From contig CAVPBZ010000018.1 in the NCBI GenBank assembly GCA_963702235.1, forward strand, positions 310,001 to 374,000: a stretch of DNA of 64,000 nucleotides, written 5' to 3'. The DNA is from PALSA-505 sp963702235 (GTDB lineage: Bacteria > Actinomycetota > Actinomycetes > Streptosporangiales > Streptosporangiaceae). The translations under genes and the position numbers were made by a program. Of this stretch, positions 8,898 to 16,503 are shown piece after piece; the stretch's first letter is position 1; each line of letters starts with the position of its first letter. The notes under the pieces are model-generated. The model made no database searches. It was not told the DNA's origin and was given only the letters and a program-made list of their open reading frames with translations.

Positions 8898-10499
8898 ATG
8901 AGAAAACTCTGGCTGCTCACAATGGCCATACTCGGCAGCGCCGCCGTCCTGGCGTCGATGAGCGCCTCTACCGGAGCTGCACACGTCGCTTCCGTCACGG
9001 CCGCGAGCGGCCTGTCCTCGGAGGCCATCGGCGTTCCCCATCTGCGAAGCCTGATCACCGCGCACCCGACCTCGTCCACCGCGTGCGTGCTGCCGGACGG
9101 AACCAATGTCTCCTGGTTCCACTGCTACACGCCGCAGCAGATCAGGGCGGCTTACCACGTAAGTTCCGTCCCGCCGATCCCGGTCGGCGGCGCCGCCGTG
9201 CCGAACTACGGGCAGGGCCAGACGATCGTGCTCGTGGACTCCTACGGGAGCCCGACTGCCACCGCCGACCTGCAGCACTTCCACGACACGTTCTTCTCCA
9301 GCCTGCCGGCCCCCGATTTCCAGCAGGTGTTCCCGCAGGGAAATCCGCAGTACCACAACGCCTGCCACGGCAAGGGCCTGTCGGGCTCGTGCGCGGCGGC
9401 CAACTGGTCCGGCGAGGCGACGCTGGACATCGAGTGGGCGTACTCCATCGCCCCCGAAGCTCACATCGTGCTGCTCGCGGTGCCGCCCGCGGAAACCGAA
9501 GGGATGCAGGGCTTCCCCAACCTCTTCAAGGCGATTTCCAGTGAGATAGACGCCACCCCGCCGGGCACGATGTTCTCCATGTCGTTCGCGGTTACCGAGC
9601 AGACCTTCGGCGGAGCGGCGGCTACGCAGACCGCCAAATTCGACCAAGTATTCAAGAAGGGCCTGGCTCGCGGCGACAACTTCTTCGCCGCGGCCGGCGA
9701 TACCGGCACCTCGAACGCCCGTAAGCAGCACCGGGACGGCCGGGTGTACCCGTATCCCACAGCGCAGTGGCCGGCGAGTTCCCCGTACGTGGTGGCGGTC
9801 GGCGGCACCCAGCTGCAGGACGGCTGGACCTGGAACCCGTCCAGCAACACCGCGTTCACCTCCACCGGGGCCATGAACCCGGCCTACTGGAAGTGGACCA
9901 CTGGCGGGCACAGCCAGACAGTGTGGAACGAGTCGTGGGCACCGATCGCTACCGGCGGCGGCGCCAGCGTCATCTACCCGCGGCCGTCCTGGCAGCAGGG
10001 CGTAGACCTCGGCTACGGGAACCACCGGCTGGTCCCGGACACCGCCTGGAACGCGGCTGTCAACGGCGGCGTGGAGGTCTACATCACCGCGTACCCGGCG
10101 TTCAACTGCGGCAACAGCACCGGGTGCTGGACCTTCTTCGGCGGCACGTCCGCGGCGACGCCGCAGACAGCCGGGCTCGTCGCCCTCGCCAACGCGGCCC
10201 GGTCCGCGGCGGGCAAGAGCCCGATCGGCTTCCTGGATCCGCTGCTGTACGGCGGCGTCGGCGCCGCCGACTACTCCGACATCGTTCCGCAGCACTGCGG
10301 CTCGGCGCCCAAGACCTTCGCGGGGGCGGACGTGGGGGCGAGCGGGCCGGTCACCAAGTCGGTCGGCGACCTGGTGGACAACCAGTTGTGGCAGGTGCCC
10401 ACCGCTGGCTACGCCACCACTGGCGGGTACGACGCCACCACCGGTTGGGGCGTGCCGAACAGCTCGTCGTTCGTGTCCGCGCTGGCAGCGCTGCCATAG
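8898..10499 (+). CDS. secreted S53 (sedolisin) family serine peptidase
   Basis: A 533-residue protein with an N-terminal signal peptide (MRKLWLLTMAILGSAAVLASM). The sedolisin catalytic set is present: Glu173 and Asp177 in GEATLDIEW, the oxyanion Asp268 in AAAGDTG and the nucleophile Ser418 in GGTSAATP. The usual long activation prodomain is short or absent, since the catalytic core begins around residue 80 after a small N-terminal linker. Sedolisins are acid-active endopeptidases working outside the cell. The start has GGAGGGG upstream. It stands alone between a terminator and a minus-strand unit. Confidence 0.88.
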   Translation: MRKLWLLTMAILGSAAVLASMSASTGAAHVASVTAASGLSSEAIGVPHLRSLITAHPTSSTACVLPDGTNVSWFHCYTPQQIRAAYHVSSVPPIPVGGAAVPNYGQGQTIVLVDSYGSPTATADLQHFHDTFFSSLPAPDFQQVFPQGNPQYHNACHGKGLSGSCAAANWSGEATLDIEWAYSIAPEAHIVLLAVPPAETEGMQGFPNLFKAISSEIDATPPGTMFSMSFAVTEQTFGGAAATQTAKFDQVFKKGLARGDNFFAAAGDTGTSNARKQHRDGRVYPYPTAQWPASSPYVVAVGGTQLQDGWTWNPSSNTAFTSTGAMNPAYWKWTTGGHSQTVWNESWAPIATGGGASVIYPRPSWQQGVDLGYGNHRLVPDTAWNAAVNGGVEVYITAYPAFNCGNSTGCWTFFGGTSAATPQTAGLVALANAARSAAGKSPIGFLDPLLYGGVGAADYSDIVPQHCGSAPKTFAGADVGASGPVTKSVGDLVDNQLWQVPTAGYATTGGYDATTGWGVPNSSSFVSALAALP

Positions 10500-10616
10500 T
10501 CCGGTCCGCACGTCCCGGGGACGGCGACGCGATCGCTCGCGCTTGAGCTGTGTGATCGCTGGCCTGCAGGCCGAACTCGTGCGCCTGACGGCCGAAGTCG
10601 CTCGCCCGGGTGGCTC

Positions 10617-10934
10617 TCACGTCGGCTCCCCAGAGGGGGCTATGGTCAGAGTGCTTTGGTAAGCAGTTCCTGGATCTCTGCTGCTGACCTCAGGCGACCC
10701 TGGAGTGGCCGGCTCGACACCTGGCGGCCAAACCAGTATGGCTCGGTAGTCGTAGCCATCCTGCTGGCCCGCTTCGCAATTGAAGGCAACCAGATCGCCG
10801 GCGGCCAGGGAACGGTACCCGTCCTTGACGATGTTGGAGAAGTGCACCCAGCAGCCTCCGGGCGGACCCGGTGAGTCGATCACTCCGTACCCCTCGTCAT
10901 CGTTCCATTCCCGCACGACGCCGTCGCTGACCAT
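10617..10934 (-). CDS. cold-shock-domain-like protein
   Basis: A protein of about 105 residues. Its first two thirds resemble a cold-shock domain: DGVVREWNDDEGYGVIDSP covers the first strands with an RNP1-like stretch, followed by CWVHFSNI, which matches the usual FVHFSxI. The C-terminal ~40 residues are Pro/Ser/Thr rich with no fold visible. ATG 10934 is used because upstream codons lack similarity. Cold-shock-domain proteins bind single-stranded RNA or DNA. It lies 24 bp downstream of the MazF-like toxin gene on the same strand and may be cotranscribed. Confidence 0.7.
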   Translation of the reverse strand: MVSDGVVREWNDDEGYGVIDSPGPPGGCWVHFSNIVKDGYRSLAAGDLVAFNCEAGQQDGYDYRAILVWPPGVEPATPGSPEVSSRDPGTAYQSTLTIAPSGEPT

Positions 10935-10957
10935 GTCCTGATTATCGGCAGTCGGGG

Positions 10958-11275
10958 CTAGCGGAGCCCAAGGACGGTCATCAACGCCTCGTCGATGCCC
11001 CACTGCTGGTCCGGGGTTACCCGGGATACCAGCTCACCGAGCCGGCTGGCGTCAACGGCGCCGACTTGCTCGACCAGGACGCGGGTGCTCTCGCCGAGCA
11101 GGTCGATTTCCGGGCGGAATGATGCGGGCCTGGCGCTGCGCGATGTGGGCGCAACCAGGACTACCGAGCGTGGCAGAAACTCGTTGGCCTGGACGATCAC
11201 GCCATATCGTCGGCCCTGCTGCTCGTGTCCGGTCCCGCGGGGGAACCGAAACTCGTGCACGTCACCCCGCAGCAC
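10958..11275 (-). CDS. MazF/PemK-family endoribonuclease toxin
   Basis: A 105-residue protein. RGDVHEFRFPRGTGHEQQGRRYGVIVQ is the typical first half and STRVLVEQVGAVDASRLG the conserved second half of MazF/PemK toxins, which cut RNA at short sequences. The start is taken as GTG 11275 (VLRGDVHEF), overlapping the last codons of the antitoxin gene by 14 bp in another frame. A longer in-frame start upstream lies entirely within the antitoxin gene. The overlap couples toxin translation to antitoxin translation. Confidence 0.85.
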   Translation of the reverse strand: MLRGDVHEFRFPRGTGHEQQGRRYGVIVQANEFLPRSVVLVAPTSRSARPASFRPEIDLLGESTRVLVEQVGAVDASRLGELVSRVTPDQQWGIDEALMTVLGLR

Positions 11276-11501
11276 GCATGGTCTCCATGAAGGCTGCAAC
11301 CTCAAGCATTTCGCGCTGGTCGCTTTCGTCGGCCTCGAGCGCCGCCACTTCGGCGGCCAGCGCGGCGCGCCGTTGCAGCCGGGCAGCGCTGTCGAGGATT
11401 GCCCGGCGGATAGCCTCAGACCGGGTGAGGCCGGTGGCTTCCAGCCGAGCTAGCGCCTGGCGGGTCTCGTCATCGAGACGCACGCTGATGGCTGACGGCA
11501 T
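11262..11501 (-). CDS. ribbon-helix-helix antitoxin
   Basis: A 79-residue protein beginning SAISVRLDDETRQALARLEATGLTRSEAIRRAIL, a ribbon-helix-helix DNA-binding module. An Ala/Glu-rich helical tail follows (RRAALAAEVAALEADESDQREM), the part expected to neutralise the toxin. It is the first gene of the pair, and a 23-bp palindrome lies directly upstream of its start, as expected for autoregulation by an RHH dimer. Confidence 0.85.
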   Translation of the reverse strand: MPSAISVRLDDETRQALARLEATGLTRSEAIRRAILDSAARLQRRAALAAEVAALEADESDQREMLEVAAFMETMRAAG

Positions 11502-11508
11502 GCCGGTA

Positions 11509-11531
11509 GCGTATCACGATACGTGATACGC
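11509..11531. promoter_or_regulatory. palindromic operator of the toxin-antitoxin operon
   Basis: GCGTATCACG-ATA-CGTGATACGC is a perfect 10-bp inverted repeat with a 3-bp spacer, starting 8 bp upstream of the antitoxin ATG. Position and symmetry fit an RHH antitoxin operator overlapping the promoter. Confidence 0.75.
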
Positions 11532-11583
11532 AGAGCATGCCGGGCTCGGTCACTCTCCCATGAGTTGATCACTGGTCATACTG

Positions 11584-12066
11584 GTGCTGGGATACGGCGA
11601 TGATCCGGTGATCGAGCCCGGAGAGGCTGCGATCCGCGTATTCATCGACCGGGCAGGCCGACCGGAGGGCAACGACGCCGACGACGAGATCATTCACGAG
11701 TTCGAGGGAGCCAACCGCGCGGCGATCGAGGAGCTCCGCAACAAGGTGCCCCGCTTCATCGGATGGGTCGAGTTCCGCCCCGCCAGTCCCGCCGGGACGG
11801 CCAAATCCCATGGCCCCGTCCTCAGGATCGGAGGCCGCGGCGGCCGGTCCGCGACCCTGGACGAGGCGTCGGAAGAACTCACGCCCGTGATGACCCGGCT
11901 CGGGGCCGCCGACCTGGCGACCGTGGACACCCTGATTACAGCGGGCATCGCCTCCAGCCGCGCCGAGGTCATGCGCTGGGCCGTGGGCCGCATCCGCGAG
12001 CACCCCGCGTACGCGCGGCTCCAGGAGCGAGTGCACGAGATCGACGAACTCAAAGCCCAGTTCTAA
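11584..12066 (+). CDS. hypothetical protein with C-terminal RHH-like segment
   Basis: A 160-residue protein from GTG 11584. The first ~90 residues (AIRVFIDRAGRPEGNDADDEIIHEFEGANRAAIEELRNKVPRFIGWVEFR) look like a small alpha/beta domain that I do not recognise. The last ~60 (LGAADLATVDTLITAGIASSRAEVMRWAVGRIREHPAYARLQ) resemble a ribbon-helix-helix dimerisation segment, followed by a short helix. It is divergent from the MazF-type pair across a short gap and shares the RHH theme. Whether it is a third component or an unrelated neighbour is unknown. Confidence 0.65.
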   Translation: MLGYGDDPVIEPGEAAIRVFIDRAGRPEGNDADDEIIHEFEGANRAAIEELRNKVPRFIGWVEFRPASPAGTAKSHGPVLRIGGRGGRSATLDEASEELTPVMTRLGAADLATVDTLITAGIASSRAEVMRWAVGRIREHPAYARLQERVHEIDELKAQF

Positions 12067-12251
12067 CCGGACCTCATCCCCGCACCGCACGGGGCGGCCC
12101 GACACTGCCCGCGGGCGCAGCCAGCAAGGGCGGCGGCCGTTGCGGCCAAAGGTTTGCCCATTTAGCCTGGAGTCTCACGCAGCGGAGAGATGCCTTCTCC
12201 CATCGCGAACACGAGGTAGCCAATGGCAGCGCTTGTCCTGGCGGACCGGCC

Positions 12252-13268
12252 GTGACGAGCGCGGGGCTGCAGGCCCTCGACCGGGTCAGCGCGGCTGGCA
12301 TCGCCGACATGACGGCGCTCGCCCGCGTTGCCGCCGGGCGGTATGGCATTCCGCCCGGCTGCAGCCTGCACTCCTACCCGCTGACCGAGAACTGGACGTT
12401 CCGGATCGAGTCGGAGCATGCCGATCCGGTCGTGCTCCGCATCTACCGTCCGGGCGGCCGCTCACCTGCGGAGATACTGTCCGAGCTGGCCTGGATGAAC
12501 GCGATCCGGCGCGATGGCGACGCGCTCGTGCCGGCGGTGATCCGCACCGCCGCCGGCGGCCGGGTGCTCGAGCTGGTGCGCGACCCGCCGCTCGGGCCGT
12601 GCTACTGCGTCCTGTTCACCTGCGCGCCGGGGCACGAGCCCGGCGAGGACCAGCTCGCTGCGTGGTTTCCCCAGCTCGGCGCCATCACCGCCCGGCTGCA
12701 CCGGCACGCACGCTCGTGGACACCGCCGCCGTGGTTCCGCCGCCCGCGCTGGGATCTGGATACGACGCTCGGCGGCAGGCCGCATTGGGGGTCCTGGCAG
12801 GCGGGCGTGACCGGCCCGGCCGAACGCCGTCAGACCCAGCGGCTGGCCGACGTGGTGACGTCGCGGCTGCGGATGTTCGGCACCGGAGCCGGGCGCTTCG
12901 GGCTCGTGCACGCCGACCTGCGCCTCGCCAACCTGCTGGTCAACGGCGAGCACATCACCGTCATCGACTTCGAGGACTGCGGGTTCAGCTGGTACCTGTA
13001 CGACCTGGCCTGCGCGCTGACCTTCAACGAAGGACGGGCGGACGCCGCCGAGCTGATCGCCCGCTGGGTCGAGGGATACCGGCAGGTGGCGGAGCTGCCG
13101 GCCGAGGACGAGCGGGAGATCGGCACGTTCGTCATGCTGCGGCGGCTGATGCTGAGCGCGTACGCGGGGCTGCGGCACGACACCGAGCTGGCCGCGCAGA
13201 TGAGCCAGAGCGGGTACTCCGCGGAGACCTGTGCGCTCGCCGAGCCCTACCTGTCCCGGTTCGGCTGA
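12252..13268 (+). CDS. aminoglycoside-phosphotransferase/homoserine-kinase-like small-molecule kinase
   Basis: A protein kinase-like fold enzyme of about 338 residues. GLVHADLRLANLL is the Brenner (catalytic) motif and VIDFEDCGFSWYLYDLACAL carries the metal-binding aspartate, matching the APH/ThrB type II/choline kinase group. The N-terminal lobe ENWTFRIES and VVLRIYRPGG resembles the ATP-lobe strands and lysine region. The start is GTG 12252, with a weak ribosome site. The substrate (amino alcohol, sugar or amino acid) cannot be assigned. It precedes an FAD amine oxidase on the same strand but is separated from it by a candidate operator. Confidence 0.8.
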   Translation: MTSAGLQALDRVSAAGIADMTALARVAAGRYGIPPGCSLHSYPLTENWTFRIESEHADPVVLRIYRPGGRSPAEILSELAWMNAIRRDGDALVPAVIRTAAGGRVLELVRDPPLGPCYCVLFTCAPGHEPGEDQLAAWFPQLGAITARLHRHARSWTPPPWFRRPRWDLDTTLGGRPHWGSWQAGVTGPAERRQTQRLADVVTSRLRMFGTGAGRFGLVHADLRLANLLVNGEHITVIDFEDCGFSWYLYDLACALTFNEGRADAAELIARWVEGYRQVAELPAEDEREIGTFVMLRRLMLSAYAGLRHDTELAAQMSQSGYSAETCALAEPYLSRFG

Positions 13269-13313
13269 CAAACCCGCGCCGAGCCATGGTGGCGCCGGCC
13301 AGCCTCCGTTAGT

Positions 13314-13330
13314 ATTTGGGCATACCAAAT
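13314..13330. promoter_or_regulatory. TGG-N5-CCA palindrome before the FAD oxidase
   Basis: ATTTGG-GCATA-CCAAAT is a perfect 6-bp inverted repeat with a 5-bp spacer, 42 bp upstream of the oxidase start. The same architecture recurs at 18040-18056 and 18184-18200, which suggests one shared repressor. Confidence 0.55.
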
Positions 13331-13371
13331 CTGAGCGGGTGAGAAATCCGTGACGCAAACGTGCAGGGCCC

Positions 13372-14601
13372 ATGCCCGGCCCTCGTGACAGCGAGATCAC
13401 CATCATCGGCGGCGGCGCGGTCGGCGCCGCCGTGGCCTACTTCCTGGCCCGTGACGGCCGCCGGGACATCCAGCTGCTCGAGCGGCGGGGCCTGTGCGAG
13501 GCGACCAGCAGCCAGGCGGCCGGGTTCGTCGGCCAGGCCCGGCCGACGGTCGAGCGCGCGCGGCTGACGATGGCGGCGGCGGAGGTCTACCGGAACTTCG
13601 AGCGGGACGTCGGCTACCCGATGGACTACCGGCAGTGCGGTGCGGTCAGGCTCGCGCTGTCCGACGCATCGGTCCGGGAGCTGGAGCAGATCGCGGACAC
13701 GGCGGCGGTGACCGGCCTGCCGGTCGAGTTCCTCTCGCCCCGGCAGCTGCGCGACGTCTACCCGGTGCTGGAAGCCACCGACGAGGTCAAGGCGGCGCTG
13801 TGGTCGCCGACCGACGGCTACCTGCAGCCCAACAGCCTGGTCAGCGCGTACACCAGCGCGGCCAGGGATCTCGGCGTCACGGTCGCGGCGCATTCCGCCG
13901 TGACGGCGATCGAGGTGCGCGCGGGTGCCGTCCGGTCGGTGACGACCGACGCCGGCCGCTACCGCACCGAGCAGGTGATCATCGCCGCCGGGCCCTGGTC
14001 AGCCGCGCTGGCCCGGCTGGCCGGCCTGGAGCTGCCGATCGTCCCGGTCCTGCACGAGTACTTCGTGACCGAGCCAGTGCCCGGCTGGCACGCCGGCCTG
14101 CCCTGCCTGCGCATCCCTGAGGTGCAGGTCTACGCGCGCGGCGAGAGCGACCGGGTGCTCTGCGGCGGCTTCGAGAGCCGCGGCACCAGCATCGATCCGC
14201 GCGACGTGACCGTGGCGTCGCCGTTGCCGGCCCGGCCCGACTGGGACGTCCTCGGGGCGTTCGCCGCCAGCCTGGGCGAGTTCGTGCCCGTACTGGCCGG
14301 AGCGGGCGTCGCCGCGACGTTCCAGGGCTGGCCGGCCTTCACCCCGGACGGGCGGTTCGTCGTCGGCCCGGTCAGCGCTGTCCGCGGCCTGGCGCTGGCG
14401 GCCGGCTGCAACGCGCACGGCGTGTCCGGCTCGGCCGGGATCGCCCTGCACCTGGTCGAGAGCCTCGGCGGCGAGCCCTCGCCGTATGTCCGCTCGCTCA
14501 GCCCGGACCGGTTCGTGCCGCGCACCTGGTCCTGGGAGGACGCCCGCCGCCAGGCGCAGGCCGTCTACGAGACCTACTACCCGATGCCCGTCCCGGGATA
14601 G
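13372..14601 (+). CDS. FAD-dependent amine oxidoreductase (DAO / sarcosine oxidase-like)
   Basis: A 409-residue protein with the N-terminal dinucleotide motif ITIIGGGAVGAAVAYFLARDG and LERRGLCEATSSQAAGFVGQ, typical of the D-amino-acid/sarcosine oxidase family. FAD-side C-terminal motifs are GWPAFTPDGRFVVGPV and GLALAAGCNAHGVSGSAGIALHLVE. Members oxidise the C-N bond of N-methyl amino acids, glycine or related amines. It sits among an SDR, a kinase, an APC permease and a dimethylglycine dehydrogenase-like protein, so N-methylated amine catabolism is the likely setting. ATG 13372 has no strong ribosome site. Confidence 0.87.
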   Translation: MPGPRDSEITIIGGGAVGAAVAYFLARDGRRDIQLLERRGLCEATSSQAAGFVGQARPTVERARLTMAAAEVYRNFERDVGYPMDYRQCGAVRLALSDASVRELEQIADTAAVTGLPVEFLSPRQLRDVYPVLEATDEVKAALWSPTDGYLQPNSLVSAYTSAARDLGVTVAAHSAVTAIEVRAGAVRSVTTDAGRYRTEQVIIAAGPWSAALARLAGLELPIVPVLHEYFVTEPVPGWHAGLPCLRIPEVQVYARGESDRVLCGGFESRGTSIDPRDVTVASPLPARPDWDVLGAFAASLGEFVPVLAGAGVAATFQGWPAFTPDGRFVVGPVSAVRGLALAAGCNAHGVSGSAGIALHLVESLGGEPSPYVRSLSPDRFVPRTWSWEDARRQAQAVYETYYPMPVPG

Positions 14602-14620
14602 GTGCCGCCGTTGAGGGGGT

Positions 14621-14671
14621 GGATCAGCGGATCGCTGCCCACCGGAGGGGCGGATCAGCGGATCGCTGCCC
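14621..14671 (+). repeat. 20-bp direct repeat in an intergenic spacer
   Basis: GGATCAGCGGATCGCTGCCC occurs at 14621-14640 and again at 14652-14671. It lies between the convergent FAD oxidase and SDR genes. No function is apparent. Confidence 0.6.
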
Positions 14672-14722
14672 GGCCTGGGCGGCGGACTGGGCAGGGGTGC
14701 CGGCCCGGACGAGGCCGGCCGC

Positions 14723-15472
14723 TCAGATCGCCGGGTGCATGGCGGTGAGCCCGCCGTCCACGTTCAGCGTGATCCCGGTGATGTAAGTGGCGTCCGGCCC
14801 GCACAGGAACGACACGGCCCCGGCCACCTCGGCCGCCGTGCCGACCCGCCGCAGCGGGCTGATCCGGCCGAGCGCGTCCGCGCCGAGCGTGGCCACGAAA
14901 GGCTCGCTCAGCGGGGTCAGCACCCAGCCCGGCGCGACCGCGTTGACCAGAATGCCCAGCGGGGCCAGCTCGACCGACATCGACTTGGTCAGCGAGATGA
15001 TCGCGGCCTTGGACGCGTTGTAGTGCGCGAACTCGGCCTCGGACATCTGCCCGTTGGTGGAGGCGATGTTGACGATCCGGCCGCCGTCGCCCTGCTCGCG
15101 CATGGCCCGGGCGGCCGCGCCGCCGAGCAGCACCGGCCCGCGCACGTTGATGTCCATCAGCGCGTCCCAGCTGGCCGCGGTGAACTCGGTGAACGGCACC
15201 GGGCTGTAGACGCCGGCGTTGTTGACCAGCGCGTCGATGCGGCCGTAGTGCCGGATCACCTCCGGGATCAGCCGGTCGCAGTCCTCGGCCGAGCCCACGT
15301 CGGCCTGCAGCGCCAGCACCTTGCCGGAGCCGCCGAGCCTGCCGCCCGCGGCGACGACCTCGTCCGCGCTGCGGGCGCAGATGGCGACGGCGTAGCCATC
15401 GGCGACCAGGCGCTCGGCGCAGGCGTAGCCGATGCCCTTGCTACCCCCGGTGACCAGCGCGACCTTGTCCAC
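14723..15472 (-). CDS. short-chain dehydrogenase/reductase (SDR)
   Basis: A 249-residue classical SDR. The NAD(P) motif is TGGSKGIG (residues 8-15), NNAG is at 84-87, and the catalytic Ser138, Tyr151 and Lys155 are in NIAST...YNASK. The C-terminal GAVSFLCGPDATYITGITLNVDGG is diagnostic of FabG-like SDRs. It would interconvert a hydroxyl and a keto group on a small molecule. It follows the kinase gene on the same strand by 60 bp and may belong to the permease-kinase-SDR operon. Confidence 0.88.
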   Translation of the reverse strand: MDKVALVTGGSKGIGYACAERLVADGYAVAICARSADEVVAAGGRLGGSGKVLALQADVGSAEDCDRLIPEVIRHYGRIDALVNNAGVYSPVPFTEFTAASWDALMDINVRGPVLLGGAAARAMREQGDGGRIVNIASTNGQMSEAEFAHYNASKAAIISLTKSMSVELAPLGILVNAVAPGWVLTPLSEPFVATLGADALGRISPLRRVGTAAEVAGAVSFLCGPDATYITGITLNVDGGLTAMHPAI

Positions 15473-15532
15473 GGCTTCTCCTCGTGCTCGTTCGGGCCAG
15501 AAAATAATGCCGCTGCCGGCAGGCGTTCTGAG

Positions 15533-16501
15533 CTAGCCCCGGGCCGCGGCGATCAGCGGCTCGAGCGACGGGTCGTCGAGCTTCGCCCGGGTCCAGTCCC
15601 AGCGCGTCGCTGCCTCCTGCCAGTAGTCGAAGTCCTCGTCGGGTGAATCGCTGAGCAGCCGGTCCATCCCGACGAACAGCAGCGACCAGGTGTACTGCGC
15701 GACGATGCCGAACAGCCTGGCCCGCGCGTACTGCACCGGGTCGTGCGAGCCGAAGTAGGCCTCGCAGACCAGCCGGATCTGGGCCGGGTCGTAGTCGCCC
15801 TCCATGGCCAGGTCGCCGACGTCGAACATCGGGTCGTTCATCCCGCTGAAGTCATAGTCGATGAGCCGGATCCGGCCGTCGTCCATGATGTTCTTGGCCA
15901 GCAGGTCGTTGTTGCTCGGCACCGCGGGCAGCGCGCGGCAGGCCAGGGCCGACTGGATGCGGCGCACGGCCGGCAGGTAGTCCAGCAGTCCGTCCGGGGC
16001 GGTGAGCGAGTACCGGTCGAGCAGCATCAGGTAGTCCGCCAGGAACCGCCAGATCACGATCGCGTTCCGCATCGGCGGCGCCTTCGTGTGCAGTTCCCTG
16101 ATCGCGCGCCCGATCCGCGGGATGTAGCCCGGCCGGGACAGGTCGGCGGTGTCGAGCGTGCGGCCGTCGATGTACTCCAGCACGATCGCCGGGATGTCCG
16201 GCAGCGCCTGCCGCACCCGGGCGCCGATGCCGGACTCGCCCGCGGCGACCGTGTTCGCGATCAGGTCGCCGATCGGGATCATCAGCCCGAAGTCGTCCAT
16301 CTCCTGGGTGAGGAACTTGACCACATACCGATCGCCCGCCTCGCTACTGACCGCGTACGTGACGTGCGCCAGGCCGCCGAACAGCTGGTGCCACTCCAGC
16401 GCGCGGCCGCGCAGCACGTGCGCCTCGTCCGCGACCTGCCGCATCTGGCTGGCGAACCGCTGGTCGGCGGTGCTGGTGAGACCGCCGCTTCCGGTCGTCA
16501 T
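15533..16501 (-). CDS. choline/ethanolamine kinase-like phosphotransferase
   Basis: A 322-residue protein with the choline kinase/APH fold. VPSNNDLLAKNIM replaces the usual HND...N loop with NND, and IRLIDYDFSGMNDPMFDVGDLAME supplies the metal aspartate. YVVKFLTQEMDDFGLMI is the ATP-lobe lysine region. The catalytic Asp is present but the preceding His is Asn. ATG 16501 is used; GTG 16507, overlapping the permease stop as GTGA, would add two residues and implies coupling. Being paired with an amino-acid/amine permease, it may phosphorylate the imported amino alcohol. Confidence 0.8.
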   Translation of the reverse strand: MTTGSGGLTSTADQRFASQMRQVADEAHVLRGRALEWHQLFGGLAHVTYAVSSEAGDRYVVKFLTQEMDDFGLMIPIGDLIANTVAAGESGIGARVRQALPDIPAIVLEYIDGRTLDTADLSRPGYIPRIGRAIRELHTKAPPMRNAIVIWRFLADYLMLLDRYSLTAPDGLLDYLPAVRRIQSALACRALPAVPSNNDLLAKNIMDDGRIRLIDYDFSGMNDPMFDVGDLAMEGDYDPAQIRLVCEAYFGSHDPVQYARARLFGIVAQYTWSLLFVGMDRLLSDSPDEDFDYWQEAATRWDWTRAKLDDPSLEPLIAAARG

Positions 16502-16503
16502 CG

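Noticed and set aside
8874..10511. 545-codon open frame opposite the sedolisin
   Set aside because: Low-complexity Arg/Gly/Val composition and no domain; the plus-strand frame holds all sedolisin catalytic motifs.
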